In this document: piece after piece, positions 34,869 to 46,889 of the stretch | Numbering within the stretch: the first letter of the stretch is position 1 | How the letters are laid out: every line of letters starts with the position of its first letter | Assembly (NCBI GenBank): GCA_013397075.1 | Contig: VWZS01000850.1 | Coordinates: 682,001 to 746,000 of the forward strand | DNA from: Rhabdornis inornatus | Lineage: Eukaryota; Chordata; Aves; Passeriformes; Rhabdornithidae | Reading direction: 5' to 3' | DNA length: 64,000 nucleotides | Program-made: the position numbers and the translations under genes | The notes under the pieces: generated by a model | The model's database searches: none | What the model was told of the DNA's origin: nothing | What the model saw: only the letters and a program-made list of their open reading frames with translations

Positions 34869-35005
34869 NNNNNNNNNNNNNNNNNNNNNNNNNNNNNNNN
34901 NNNNNNNNNNNNNNNNNNNNNNNNNNNNNNNNNNNNNNNNNNNNNNNNNNNNNNNNNNNNNNNNNNNNNNNNNNNNNNNNNNNNNNNNNNNNNNNNNNNN
35001 NNNNN
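34869..35005. other. Assembly gap (137 Ns)
   Basis: Undetermined bases. Gap length may be an estimate. A CTCCCT-type sequence resumes directly after it (35,006-35,022), so the missing part is probably more of the same low-complexity, GC-rich repeat. Confidence 0.99.
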
Positions 35006-35022
35006 TCTCCCTCTCCTTCCCT

Positions 35023-36890
35023 TTAAAATTATTTGGATTTACTTTTCGTTTCGTATTGACATGCCACCAATGCAGGTCAGAATTTTGGACGGACAAAGTG
35101 ACAGAATTGTCCCAACAGTTCTCTCACAAGAGCCAGATATACAGAACACTCATACACTATGGAAAACTCCATCTGAAGTTAGTAATGTTAGTTAGTTAGT
35201 AATTCAGGCAGAGCAGAATTACTGTTAGGTGACTGTCTCAATAACAAGGCTTTATTTAGTATGGGATGGTCATGAACATTTGTCTTGTTCTTCAATCTCG
35301 TGCACCTGGGAAACTCCACTAAGTGCACAGTCTCTAAAGCTAGCATTGTCCTACAGGAGATTTCATGTAAAGTGAATCAAGATTTAAAAATCCCTGACAG
35401 CATTACAGAGGTATTTCAGACTTCCATTGATTACTTGCTTGCACATTAGCTACTTACTTACTCTGCTGCTCACACAGGTTGCATTCCACACCTCTGCACC
35501 AGACTGTGTAGCTTCAGCTTCTTGTTTAACTCTTTCGCTGCACTCAGCAAAGAAATATAATACGTAAAGTGATTCATTCACTTTTGCAGCATGTGGGAGT
35601 TAAATATCATGTTATAAACAAGTCTTGGGACTCTGAGCCCTCAAGCCTGATCTCATTCTCTCCCTAATATATAGATGTGACAGGGCTACTGATGTGCTCT
35701 GGCCACTCTATACTCTGCCAATGAAAAATGCTTTATGCCTCCCAGCACTCCTGTCTGCTTTAATTAGTTCATAATCTCATTGGAAGGATGTAGCAGCACC
35801 AGCTGCAATGGGGTTTCTAGTCTGTAGCTAAGGCTCAGTGAAACACTAATGCAACCAGCAGTAATTTTCATAGAAGAAAGCCAGCAAGCCTGCTGGTCCC
35901 TTTCATTTACAGATTTTCAAAGTCAGTGATGACACCGTGCAGGGAAGGACCAGCATCCTGCTTTCCTGTAGAGCTTCCCCTACGTAGTGTTTGTACTCCA
36001 CAGGAGCAGAAGAGCCACAGGGAGAAAAAGGTGGGCATTTCTGAGCATATCTGGGTACATGTAGAATCTGCATTCTTCTTCCAGTCTTGCTAGACTGGGC
36101 TGCTTTTATTTTGGGAGCTGCAGTATAGCTTTGCTCAATAGTGTGAGATTGGTGGTGTACTAGTGTGTGAGTGCGTGTCTCTTGCGGGCAGCGTTTGTTG
36201 CACATAAGGTCTGGAGCCTGCAAAACTGCAGCAAGGAACACACTGAGCCTCAGCTAATAAGTGCAGTCTGGCAGTACAATACAAATTGTATAGACAAGGA
36301 GAGGCCTGAACCCAGATCTTTATGACAAAGGCAGGACAGAGATCTAAAATGCTGTTTGTGTCTTGTTTTTTGTTTCTCTCAAAAATGACTGTGTGCCACA
36401 GTAAACATGGCTAACAACTCTGCCTTGCTAGTTCAGAGTGCTGGCTAAGGGAGCTCACATCTGCCTGCAATCGACTGTGTAGACGTATCCTACGTGGCTT
36501 CTGTACTGGAGCTGGCTCCTCTCCTCCTAGCTCTGGATGCAGGCAGAGTTCACGTGTGTCCCTCTACACCCGAACCTATAAGCACACCCAAACCAAGGGG
36601 ATGTAGGCTTTATGGGAATTAGCCTTTTCCTGAGGTGTGAAAAATCTTTTTAGGTCTGGCAGCCATATGAATTCAGTGTAATAGGTTGTAATTGGGCATG
36701 TCCTGGCTTGTTTGCACTCTTAATAACAACACAGCCTTCATAATTTGACACAGATATAACCCATTCTGTCACAATGGTAGTTTGCCAAGATTTATTCTTT
36801 TAACAAGGAACACAGATTCTTTTAATGTCTGAAAGCTAATGAGGAAGGCTTTTCCAAGTGCAATGTGATTCCACAGAAATGCCTTTCTCT
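35023..36890. other. Unique non-coding sequence
   Basis: No gene or transposon is recognised. The segment 36,460-36,580 has more CpG than its surroundings (CGACTG, GACGTATCCTACGTGG, TTCACGTGTG) including one CACGTG E-box core, without other support for regulatory function. The 112-codon minus-strand frame at 35,903-36,241 has no recognisable domain. Confidence 0.5.
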
Positions 36891-37061
36891 CTTTTCTTTT
36901 CTTTTCTTTTCTTTTCTTTTCTTTTCTTTTCTTTTCTTTTCTTTTCTTTTCTTTTCTTTTCTTTTCTTTTCTTTTCTTTTCTTTTCTTTTCTTTTCTTTT
37001 CTTTTCTTTTCTTTTCTTTTCTTTTCTTTTCTTTTCTTTTCTTTTCTTTTCTTTTCTTTTC
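36891..37061. repeat. CTTTT pentanucleotide array, about 34 perfect units
   Basis: 171 bp of uninterrupted CTTTT units (GAAAA / AAAAG on the other strand) with no substitution, ending at an undetermined base (37,062). The perfection implies recent expansion or homogenisation. True length is uncertain because assemblers often misjudge such arrays. Long Phe/Leu or Lys/Arg-rich frames through it are artefacts. Confidence 0.97.
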
Positions 37062-37062
37062 N

Positions 37063-40000
37063 CTCTTCAGACAATACAGCTACTGCAGAAGGATGTGAGG
37101 ACAAAATTGCTCCCACCGCCCACCCTTGATGTAAGCAATAAAGTAGCTGGCTTCCTGTACTTTCTGTGAACTTTCTGACAAATAAATGAAGCCATATTTG
37201 ATAGGAACTCATAAACGCTTCTTATATTGTTCTTTGGAAAAGCTGTTAAATCAGTGTACAAAGGAGACCTCAATGGTTTCTCAGTTTATGCTTCCAAAAA
37301 TAATCTTTTATCCCATATTTCAGAAATTGGACTTTATAGTGTGGAATGGTCCCCTTTATTGGAAACAGTGAGTCTGTGACCTTTGTTACTGTGCATCAAG
37401 TAATGACAGAGTGACATCTGGATTATGGACCTGTTTTCTTCTTTTAAACTCTTTAGTATCTTTACAATGTTAAGTGTTTCTGTACTATTTTGAAAGTCCC
37501 CCCCAAATTTTTGCCACTTTTTCTCAGAAATTAATTCCCATCTTTATCTGCTTGTCATTTATCTTGCTCTTTTAGGCTTGCAATGTCTTGATTTTAGTTT
37601 CTTTCCAAACACCATTGGCTTGACAATCACACTCTCTTAAGCTCCTGCCATTCAAAACAGCCTTCTGGTGTCTCTGCTTCACTGCTTCACCACTCATTCC
37701 AAACCTCAGCTGAAAGCATAGTTTCTTTTTTTGGCTGTACTAATATCAACTCAGACATTGACCTATAATCCAGTGTTTTAATATCTTCACCATATAGCCC
37801 AACTCATTGTAAAGCACCATCTTGTAACCTGCTGGAAGATTCTTTTGTATAACAGAAACGCTATTTGGACACATTGCATTTAGTTTGATTTTTTTCCATA
37901 TGAATTTTTTAAAATATGCAGTTTATACATTTGTTAGATGTTGTTCTAAGATGGGATAAAAATTGGCAAGCTCTGGGCTGTTAGGTATGCTCAACAGCCT
38001 TTTTTGGGGAGGAGAGAAGGAGGTTATCTGGCTCCTTGCTTTTTGTTCTGTCAGCAAGTCTGAAGATTTCAGAAAAAGCTGCACCGTATCCTATGCAGGA
38101 GAAAAGGCAACAGTATTTCTGGAGGTGACACAAGATTATGTTTTGGTTAATGAAAAGCACGGCCTTCTGGTGCCACAGTGAAATTATCCAGCTATAGTAT
38201 ATGGATGTGGTGGGATGAGGAATGATATGATACTCAGCATGTGTCTAGACTTGTTCCCTTAACGTCTTAACACTAAGTGCTATTGTACAAAACCTCCTTG
38301 TTCAGGAATCGTGCATGTATTTTATTTAAACATGGATGGCAGATTTATAGAAAAAGTTAAGAAACAGACAATATTGCACATAACAGTGGAAACTCATTCA
38401 GAGTATGAATTTCTGAGGGTTGTGTACAATGATAATGATAACCTCCGTAGAAAAAGAGCAACTTATCAACATCAGATGATATTGCTTCATATTTTTGCAT
38501 CAGGAAAAAGAACTTTTGTAATTAGAAATAGATTTTAATTGGCAAGTCCAGTCTAAAAAAACTATTTGGCCACCTGAGAACCTAAATTTGACTGGGAATT
38601 GGCAGTGTTTCTGGGAAATGGAAACCTTCCAAATTTCTGTACCATTGTTATTAGAGTGAAGCTGATTTCTAACAGAAATAATTGGGAAACTTCAACAACT
38701 TAACTGATGCATCTAAAGATATTTCAGGGTTGTCTAACTAAAAAATGCCAGAAAAAACCTCAAAGACTAAATGAACTTGTGGTGAATGCAGGAAGTTTCA
38801 CAGCCCTGCATTCATTGCTTTGCAACAGCAACAAAACTGCAACATTTTTGCAGCCGAGTCTTAGGACGGAAAGGTCCTAACCCAAGGCAAGGTTTTTGAT
38901 CTCTTGAAGAAAGAAAAAAAATTTCCCACCAACCCCTTCCTGCCTGAGTTATCTGGGACATAAAAATACTGCTATTACAAGGTGAGGTGGGACTCCTTTG
39001 CTTTTCTCTGCATTGCAGAGGATAACTCTACACAGGTTTGAACCAGATTTCAAGGCTTTGCATCCGCAGTCTGAAAGGAGGTTCAGATGGAGGCTTTCCT
39101 CAGGTTCGGTGTCACGTGGTGGGTGCCTGTGTGGCAGGGGTCTGTTCCAGGGCTAGTGAGCACGCTATCTACCCTGACAGAACCCGAACAAAAGCTCATA
39201 TTTTTTCATTGAATATTTTCCAAAGAAAATGATCTGCAGGCATTTACCCAGAATATCATTAACATAGGAAGGGAAACTGAATTTATTATGTCCAAATGTT
39301 ACATTAGTGTTTACAGGAATTCTGATCTTTAAATTTCTTGCTAAACATAATCTATTTTTTGTATGTTATAGTAACCCTGTCTGTGATTTTAAATAATAAC
39401 AGAAGACTATAAAATCTAAAATTTCTTTTTTTCAAGTCATTAGATGCATTTATAGATTTAGAATATTCTGAATAATCAGTTTTCTACTACAATATACAAA
39501 AATTAAAAGCCTTAGAATTTAACTAGAAACAGAGAGCTAAACTGTATTTTGTTTATGGCCTGCTTTTTATTAACATCATTACATTTCATTTTAGGCTAAT
39601 GCTGGGGAAACAATGAATTTTGTTGAAATTGTTATGTATTATGCACTTTCCAGATAAAGCTTTACATTTTATTACTAATGGGGAGGAAAAAAAGAGCCTG
39701 ATTTGACTCATGTAGCTTGATTAGTGTCATCAGGTTTATGTCAAGAGTGGGCAAGGTTGAGTCTCTTCTTGCTGAGGAGAAAGCTCAAAACTTTTGGCTC
39801 TTAATTAGGAGAAACATACAAACATTTAAATGCTGCTCTTAAGTACGATTAGGCAATGAGTACAGAGTTCAGTCTGCGTGCTGGGCAGAAATGGACTCGG
39901 GGAGGCTTCTTCTGACTGAGAGAGTTTTGCAAGATCCCTCAGCCACATACCTAGACAGCTGGCAGTGCTTCCTGACACCCACCTGGGGACACTACTGAAA

Positions 40001-40299
40001 TAAGGACGTGGTGTGAGTTATGTTCATCCTGAAGCCTTTCATGCCCCGGTTTCCAAAGGAAGAGAAGGCAGAAACATAAGCCAGAAATGGGGTCTGGACT
40101 AGTTCACAACCATGGCGGTCTGGGAAAGGGTGGGAAGGGCTGAGAAGGGCACTGACGCACAGTGTGTGCTTGGCCTGTTGCACTCTATCATGTAAAATCT
40201 TACATAATCCACCTCAAATTAGTGGTGAATTCTGACCACAAGGCTAGAAAAGGTGGTAAGGCCAGAAATTCACCTTTATGAGAGCTAGAAATCTATATC
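37063..40299. other. Unique AT-rich non-coding sequence
   Basis: No gene or clear repeat is recognised. Frames of 60-75 codons (37,963-38,181; 38,311-38,538; 39,038-39,232) have no domain or splice support. The stretch 39,240-39,720 is AT-rich, with many TAAT and ATTA cores and no repeat signature. Confidence 0.5.
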
Positions 40300-40650
40300 C
40301 ATTTTCCAGCCTGAATTTCCTAATGGCTCCCTAATACCTCTCTGTTCTTGTGCCAGATCATTGTCTTTAAGCTTAAAAAGCTCTTTCCCTTTTCTGGTGT
40401 TTATCCTCCAGCTGTATTTACAAAGAGTGACTGTATCCCCTCTCAGACTTGGATCTACTTGGCTAAATAAGCCACTGTCTTTTAATTTCCTCTTGTAAAA
40501 TAAACTCTCTCTTACTTGGATCATCCCAGCAGCCATTTCTGCACCTGTTCTGGTACGAATTCCCTTTCTGTCAACGTGGGTGACCCAAACAGCCAACAAT
40601 ACTTGAGATTTCACACGGGCTTTGTGCTGGTGGCTTTCATATTCCTAGGA
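40300..40650 (-). mobile_element. Ancient CR1 LINE fragment
   Basis: Plus-strand order: GACTGTATCCCCTCTCAGAC, GGCTAAATAAGCCACTGTC, GGATCATCCCAGCAGCCATT, TCTGCACCTGTTCTGGTACG, GTGGGTGACCCAAACAGCCA, ACAATACTTGAGATTTCACA, CGGGCTTTGT. This mirrors the old amniote CR1 pattern (CTCAGTCTC...GCTAAACAAGCC...ATCATCCTAGTAGCCCTTCTCTG...CCTGTTCCAG...GACCAGAACTG...CAGTATTCCAGATG) in minus orientation. Strongly diverged; coding capacity lost. Confidence 0.72.
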
Positions 40651-43600
40651 ACACCTTGCTGTATTAGTTCTGATCACTTTACCTTTTCAGAAGTGCATCC
40701 TCTAGCACACAGGCATCCCTGTGGCTCACTGGTACATGAAGTTTTCTCACTTGTGATGAAGTAGCTGAATAGTTCGAGTCAAGGTGACAGTAGCCCTCGA
40801 GTTTTAAACTCCAGTTACATGATCCTAACTTTCAAAAAAATACAGCTAAATGCCTAGTTGCATAGCATGAAACAAGGCAGTGAAAGAGTAGAGGTCTTGT
40901 TTGTAATAGCAAACCCTCTTCCACTGTGTCTTGTTAGATCTGGCAATATTTCCATGTAGCTTTTTTCTCTGATCATGGTGTTAGACAAAACCTAAGACGA
41001 TGGTATTAATTAAGCAATAAAGCAATGCCAAATCTGTGTGGGATGTAGGTAGTTTTAAAAGGATTAAGCGCTTTATAAATAAAGTACATCTGGAAAGCAA
41101 AGCTTCTGGTACCCCAGCAAACTCCCTCCCACCCAGTGAATTCCTTCTTGGCTGTGCTTGCCTGCCTCAACCAGGCTTGCCACCCATCACTTTGGACTTT
41201 TTCATTGCTAAAATCCAAATTTCAAGGACACCTGTCTCATGAAGTTTCTCAGGACATTTCATATTTTTTAGGATTTTTTTTTCTGAAGTTTTCTCTGTGT
41301 GTGTGCATGTGTGTGTATGTTTAAACAGAGGACATTTCAGGTCAGCCAGTGGGTTCCTTAACTATTTCAATCTGTGTCTCAGTGGTAATATTGCTCATAT
41401 AAAATTGTTTGTTGTTGCTGAAAATTTCAATATATTTCATGTGATGATGGATTTAAAAGCAAAATATTGATATTCAGCTAAACAAAACATGATCAATATT
41501 TTCTCAAGGTGTTACAGCTGTTATAAAGCTGACTCACAAATATCCACAGTATAAACAAATCTGGAATGACTTTTTTTAAATTTACAGGTCCTTTTGGACT
41601 TGTACCTTCTTTATAATCTGTTTGAAATCCAAATTCATGCTTAGTACCATGTGTACCATGGAAGAATCTTTGTTGGAATTTACTTCCCATCCAGAATCAC
41701 AACACATTTGTTACACAATACAGAAAAAATGTTTAATACTTCATTTTCCCTTCACTGTGGCCCCATGCTTTCTTTGCTTTTTGTTCCCCTCCCAGAATGT
41801 AACTCAATATACCAAATGTTAGAAAAATAGTTGCTGCTTGATAAAGAAAGGCAGCATAAATGAAATCTCCAATATTCAGTCAATTATAAATGTGCTAAAC
41901 TATATGTATTTAGAAAGGAGTCTTAATATCTGCCATTATGGCGATGACCTAGGAAGGAGGAAAGAGTGTGAGCATGTGTGTGTTTGTATGTAGCTATCTC
42001 CATATACAAGTATGTATGTATATGTGGTTGGAATGGAAGACCCTGCCATTTTCCTTCTGGCTTCTTATTTAGCCATGGTTGTCACAGACGGGATGAAGTT
42101 TCTGCTGAAAAAAAATCCAGGTTTTATTACCAACAGTAATAATGCTTGCTGGTTTTAAAAACCCCTAAAATCTGGTCTGGAAAGAGCAAAAATAAATAAA
42201 AGATCATATAACAGGGGTGCTACCTGCCCATGCCAGGAGGAAATTGCTTGGCAAAGAATATCTGAAATCCTCTAAAAGTTATTCTGTGTACCAGTTTCAG
42301 AGAGATGCTGGCCTGACTTCCAGCTGACTAATGGCAGCTCCATGGAGAGTAACATCAGTGCCCATTCCTTAGTTATTACCAATAATATATCACTTGAAAA
42401 GTAAACAGAAAGATAAATGACAGGACAGATGTCTAATGAGGCAGAGGTTAAGGAGTGTTAAACTGTGCTGGACACCATCCGACATGCCGGTGTTAAATTA
42501 TGCTGGATGCCCTGAGCGCCCTCCCCATAAAAGGTCAATGCTCTGGGTATGTTCCTGGATGATTTATGAAATCAAAGAATGGCCCACATGCCTATCTCTC
42601 TGGGAGGTGAGCTGCTTGCAACATTGTCAATTGCAGCCCCGTGATAAACTGAATTTAAACATCACTCGAATCAATCCATCTTCGTCACTCGCTCCATTTC
42701 AAGCTCTCCTCTGCCTTGTTCTCACCAGCCAGCCATGACATGTCATATTGTTCTTCAAATGCGTCCCTGTAGCTATTTTAGAAGCCTGCAGTGCTCTCTG
42801 CTAAGGCTAGAAACCTGCTGAAAATGGCTGCTTCTTTTGGACCAGGTCAGACTTGCTCAGTCTCTCTGCTGTTTCCATGTCAGGTGTATGAGTAGATGGC
42901 ATTTTCCTGTCTTCAGTATCATTTGTCCTGTATTTTTAGATTAGGTACAAATACTGTATTTATAAAGAAAGTATTTTAATTTCAGATTCAATATTTAACT
43001 ACATCAGCATTAGTTAGCTTTATCCTTCATGCCAGAAGACTTAGATTCACTATATCTAAAATCTTTCTGAAGGACATCATACATTGTGCCCCCACAGAGC
43101 CATCAGGTATTTGCTAGTTTTGCTAGGTGTTTGCTAGCTGATGGGTGGTTTCTGTAGTTCTTCCAGGTGGTCCCCACTCTTTCAGCTTATCTTTTGTTTT
43201 CATTAACTTGATATCTACATTCTGCTCAATAAAAAAGTGATTGCTAGGTAGTGATTGTGTATCTTTACTACTTTCAAGGTTGCATACTTCATGATTTTTC
43301 TTCCCATTCCTGTTTCTGATGAAACATAGCAAGATTCACCAACGTGTCCCAGTTACTAGAGGAAGCATGTGGAGGAAGAGAAGCAGATCCTTGCAAGACC
43401 AGTGCGGCTTTAGTTCTCTACCTGCAGATCAGGCATGTAGAGGGTCAGCAGAGTACATTCTCTCTGACAGAGTCAAGGAGAAAGGAAAGATCCTGGTGAA
43501 GGAGCAGGGTACCAGGAGCCAGTTTTCACTATCTTTTCAAACAATTAATTTGCAAACTGGATGTGCCATGTGCTGCAGTCATTTGAAAGCCTTGTAAACC

Positions 43601-44126
43601 TGAGCTGTTTCATGTATACTGAACAAAAATATGATGGCTGAGAGCGAGGGACTTTCCCCAAAGAAATGCCAGATGCTGCCTGTAAGCAGATGCTGCAGGT
43701 ACCCCAACCTTTGCTCAGCAGAAAGGCAGCAAAAAGATACATGTTCTGCCTCTTGCCAGGCTTTTCCTCTGGGCTTTAAGTATAATTTGCCATTGAAACC
43801 AGGGTGAATTTTGTACAGAAAGAGTCACAATGGTGGCTCCATGGACTGTGTGTGTTTTCTGCTGTCCAGCGGGACTATCTCATAAACAGGGTGCGGGCTC
43901 CTGACAGCCGCTGGAAGCGCTTCCCAGAACGGAATGGGAACTTTCCAAATGGACAAAGTGATTTATTACTGAAATAACTCAGAGGGGTGTGACTTAACAA
44001 CTGTTATAATTGAAAAATGGAACCAAAGGCATAGAACTTGTTAGAACTCATTGGACTGAAGTTCTGATATCACTTTGTTGCCAATAATGTTGTATTTTTC
44101 CTGGCTTTCTGTCTTATTTGCCACAG
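40651..44126. other. Unique non-coding sequence with CpG-retaining segments
   Basis: No gene is recognised. A degenerate TG-rich tract lies at 41,294-41,320. Two segments look different from the background: 42,430-42,720 and 43,830-43,980 keep several CpGs and have no repeat signature (see findings). The 100-codon frame at 42,436-42,738 overlaps the first of these and has no recognisable domain. Confidence 0.5.
42456..42511 (+). repeat. 21-bp near-repeat pair in a CpG-retaining segment
   Basis: TGTTAAACTGTGCTGGACACC (42,456-42,476) and a second copy at 42,491-42,511 differ at four positions, all transitions, with a 35-bp offset. The intervening bases are not repeated. This could be a duplicated protein-binding site or an old duplication. 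Confidence 0.7.
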
Positions 44127-44234
44127 GATCGCTGAATATCCCTGGGAAGGTAGAGGAGGAAAAGAGATGTCTTAGATGTGATCTGATCTTAGAAATGGGA
44201 AGTGTCAGAGAACAGAGATGTGCAGAAAACATAG
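44127..44234 (+). other. Candidate 108-nt exon (unproven)
   Basis: A strong pyrimidine tract and acceptor (TTCTGTCTTATTTGCCACAG) and a near-consensus donor (ATAG|GTAAGA) enclose 108 bases, a multiple of three. One frame is open throughout and reads approximately SLNIPGKVEEEKRC, LRCDLILEMG, SVREQRCAENI. I do not recognise this peptide. It could be a lncRNA exon, a coding exon of an unplaced gene or a chance pseudo-exon. It lies in the same 3-kb neighbourhood as the CpG-retaining segments. Confidence 0.25.
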
Positions 44235-44869
44235 GTAAGACTCAGAAAAATATCAGGAGATAATTTTTTGCTAAGCCGGTACCTATAGGTAATTCTTCTG
44301 AAAAACGTGCAACAAAACTGGAGTGAATGCCTTTTAATCTAATCAGCTATATGATTTAATTAAAAGTCCTCAGAAGCTATGGTGAACCGAACAGAGTTTA
44401 CAAGTTAACAAAAAAAAAAAAAAAAGATGAAATGAAGAATGACACCAATAAAGGCTTCCTCTAGGATAACAAAGAAACTAATTTTCAATTTTAACTGTCA
44501 ACTGAAGCTTAATGTGACCACTGAAATTCTCAGCGGACATTCACAATAAAAATAAAAACCAAGTCAATCCTTTCTTCAAAGGACTAGTTGTGCTTAGTTC
44601 TATGCAAGTAGATAGGCTGGGGCTGATGAGGGAGAGGTAATCTCAGGCCTAAGCACATTATTCTCCTGGTTGCCTGACTATAGAAACAGGGATTACTCAG
44701 CCAGGCTAACCGAAGACCTAGAAGCCCGAAAGAGTCAGAAACTCCTCGCTCTGTTTTTCCTGCTGTCCCTCTTTTGGTCATTTTTATCACTGATTTTGAA
44801 GAAGAATGCTCTGCTCAAGATGCCTTCAAGTTTTTCAAGGCTGAGGTAAGTGAAATCACCTCAGCTCAC
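44235..44869. other. Unique non-coding sequence with poly(A) run
   Basis: A run of 16 A lies at 44,410-44,425. No retroposed gene body precedes it that I can recognise, and no target-site duplication is apparent. Otherwise nothing is seen. Confidence 0.5.
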
Positions 44870-45012
44870 TGACTTTAAGAGGCGTTTGGATAACACTTTC
44901 AAGGCACATGGTGTGATTCCTGGAGTGTCCTGTGCAGAACCAGGGGTTGGACTCGATGATCCTGATGCATCCCTTCCAACTCAGCTTATTCTATGATTCT
45001 ACAATTCTATGA
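44870..45012 (+). mobile_element. CR1 LINE 3' end (third subfamily type)
   Basis: Blocks AGAGGCGTTTGGATAACACT, GGCACATGGTGTGATTCCTG, GTGTCCTGTGCAGAACCAGG, GGTTGGACTCGATGATCCTG, CATCCCTTCCAACTCAG and the tail ATTCTATGATTCTACAATTC identify the 3' end of a CR1 subfamily. Its tail is the same type as that of the SINE at 19.7 kb, making this LINE type the plausible source of the enzymes that moved the SINE. 5' truncated, no coding capacity. Confidence 0.9.
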
Positions 45013-46788
45013 TCTAATGAAGTAGGATTTATATTCTAATGGCCACCAAGAGGAAATCTTGCTAGTGTTAGAGGTCAAATACTTATGTCAAGAACACTTT
45101 ATTCAGTAGCAATAAAAAATTCATCCATGAACCTATAAAAAAAGCCCTCTGGACCTTCATACAACTGCGGGTATTATGTGTGTTCCTCTATATGAGAACA
45201 ATAAGTATTTTCCTGTGTTCTGTTCCACATGGGCTTTATGATTCCATAACCTTTCTGTGTTTTCAATGAAAAAAAGATTAGATGGGGCCACTTGAGCAAT
45301 AGCAATTCTGCTTGCAATCTCAGAACTTTAAATCTTTTCCAAAAAGTGATTTATAGGCAGTCAATAGATTTGAGTGTCATCCAGTTTTGGGATACAGGTC
45401 ATAAACACTGACACATCATAATGGTATGGCGAACTGTTATAATGGCGCCCGGTAGCATGGCTGCAGCTAAAAAGCTGTCAGCAATTTAGAGCTGTGTGAA
45501 GAAATTTTGAACATGAAGTACAATGGGTGAATTTTGGCTTCATGCCTGTGTCATCAAACAGCAAAAAAAGCACTTTTAAAGAGTTCAGTTTTCCTGGATG
45601 TACTTTTTCTCTCCTTTGTTTGTTGCCAAAAGGGGAGCTATTATTTTAGGGAAAAATACTTTCCTCTCTCTCTTTCTTTCTCTGTCTTTCTTTTGAGAAG
45701 CAAAGCCAGTGTCATACTATAGCACTAGAGCTGAGGACAGGAGGGTGGAAAAGGGTCAAAAAGTAAAGTGTGCTGTCTGCTTGGAAAGGAAAAACTTGAG
45801 CAATGTAACCAACAGCACTCTTAGCACTTGTAAATAAGAAAAGAAGATGTCCTGTGTTAAGGAGTTGAGAAAGAAAAGCTGTTAATATAACTTGCCCCAA
45901 ATCCCCAGTTGTTCATTGTCTCATGTGAAATGCAGTTACTCAGAGCACAGGACAGTGCAAAATTTGATTTTTGTTTGGAAAATCCTAATTTAGGACTAAT
46001 TCTTGGATATATACACTGCAGTGACTCCTGGGTTGAGGAACTATAAATGTAATTCAAAAGTATTCCAGTGTTTCTGTAGATCAGTTAAGGCCAAGTCTAG
46101 AGATAACTTTTTTTTTTTTTAACAGGTCAAATTTGCCAGAGGAAGAGAGGGTGTTTACCTCTGGTGATCTTTCTGTTTAAGGACAAAGAATATTCCTGGG
46201 TTGCCACTCTCAAAAGCCCTTTCATTGTTATTACATGCAGAGATTATTTGGAGAAGGATTGCAAATTATGTCATGTTGACGCCTGACAGAGGGTCCTGCA
46301 CCTTTTTTAATCAAGGCAAATGAATTGCTGTGACTCTGGGAGATGCCTCCCTTCCCATTAAGAGCAGTAAGTTAGTCAGATCACTGAGTTCTTCCTCTTT
46401 CCATTTACATCTTGAAATCTGATCATCTTCTTCTCATAGAAGTAGATGGAAAAAAATCCTATTGACTGCAACACCAGGGTTTTTTTTTTCTTCTGGGGAG
46501 AAAGAGTGCTGCTTTGCTTAGGTTTTTTACTAGGTTTTTTACCCAAAACTATAAATCTTTCAGTCCCAGTTTCCTGACACACTCAAGTGGAAACTGAAAA
46601 ATATCCTTATTTTAACTTTTATTACGTATCAAATTTTGCAAAGGTATGTCTGCCAACAAAAATGACTACAGGTTGGGAAGAAAGACTATGAAATGGCTGA
46701 AGGCTGGTGATATTCACTAGATGAACAGTACAGTTGTGGTCAGAAGTGCATTTCTAATGTCAGAATTCAAATCCCATACTAGGAAGAG
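45013..46788. other. Unique non-coding sequence
   Basis: Contains a CpG-retaining segment at 45,400-45,480 (ATGGCGAACTG, ATAATGGCGCCCGGTAGC), a CT-rich tract at 45,660-45,693, an 11-base T run near 46,110 and another near 46,480. No gene is recognised. Confidence 0.5.
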
Positions 46789-46869
46789 AGGAAGGAGGGA
46801 AGGAGGGAAGGAGGGAAGGAGGGAAGGAGGGAAGGAAGGAAGGAAGGAAGGAAGGAAGGAAGGAAGGAA
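46789..46869. repeat. GGAAGGAG to GGAA tetranucleotide array (left part)
   Basis: About five units of GGAAGGAG-type octamer pass into perfect GGAA units. The array then stops at AAAGATTTGATTATTTATGT, 20 bases of non-repeat sequence, before the gap. A GGAA array resumes beyond the gap. GGAA is the core of ETS-family sites, but array presence alone does not show binding. Confidence 0.95.
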
Positions 46870-46889
46870 AGATTTGATTATTTATGTAT

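Noticed and set aside
34578..35199. Ser-Pro-rich frame and its minus-strand Arg-Gly-rich counterpart across the gap
   Set aside because: Produced by the CCCTCT array and by undetermined bases in the gap.
36769..37212. Lys/Arg-rich (minus) and Phe/Leu-rich (plus) frames
   Set aside because: Pure translation of the CTTTT/AAAAG microsatellite.
44410..44425. Poly(A) run as the tail of a processed pseudogene
   Set aside because: No recognisable gene body upstream and no evident target-site duplication.
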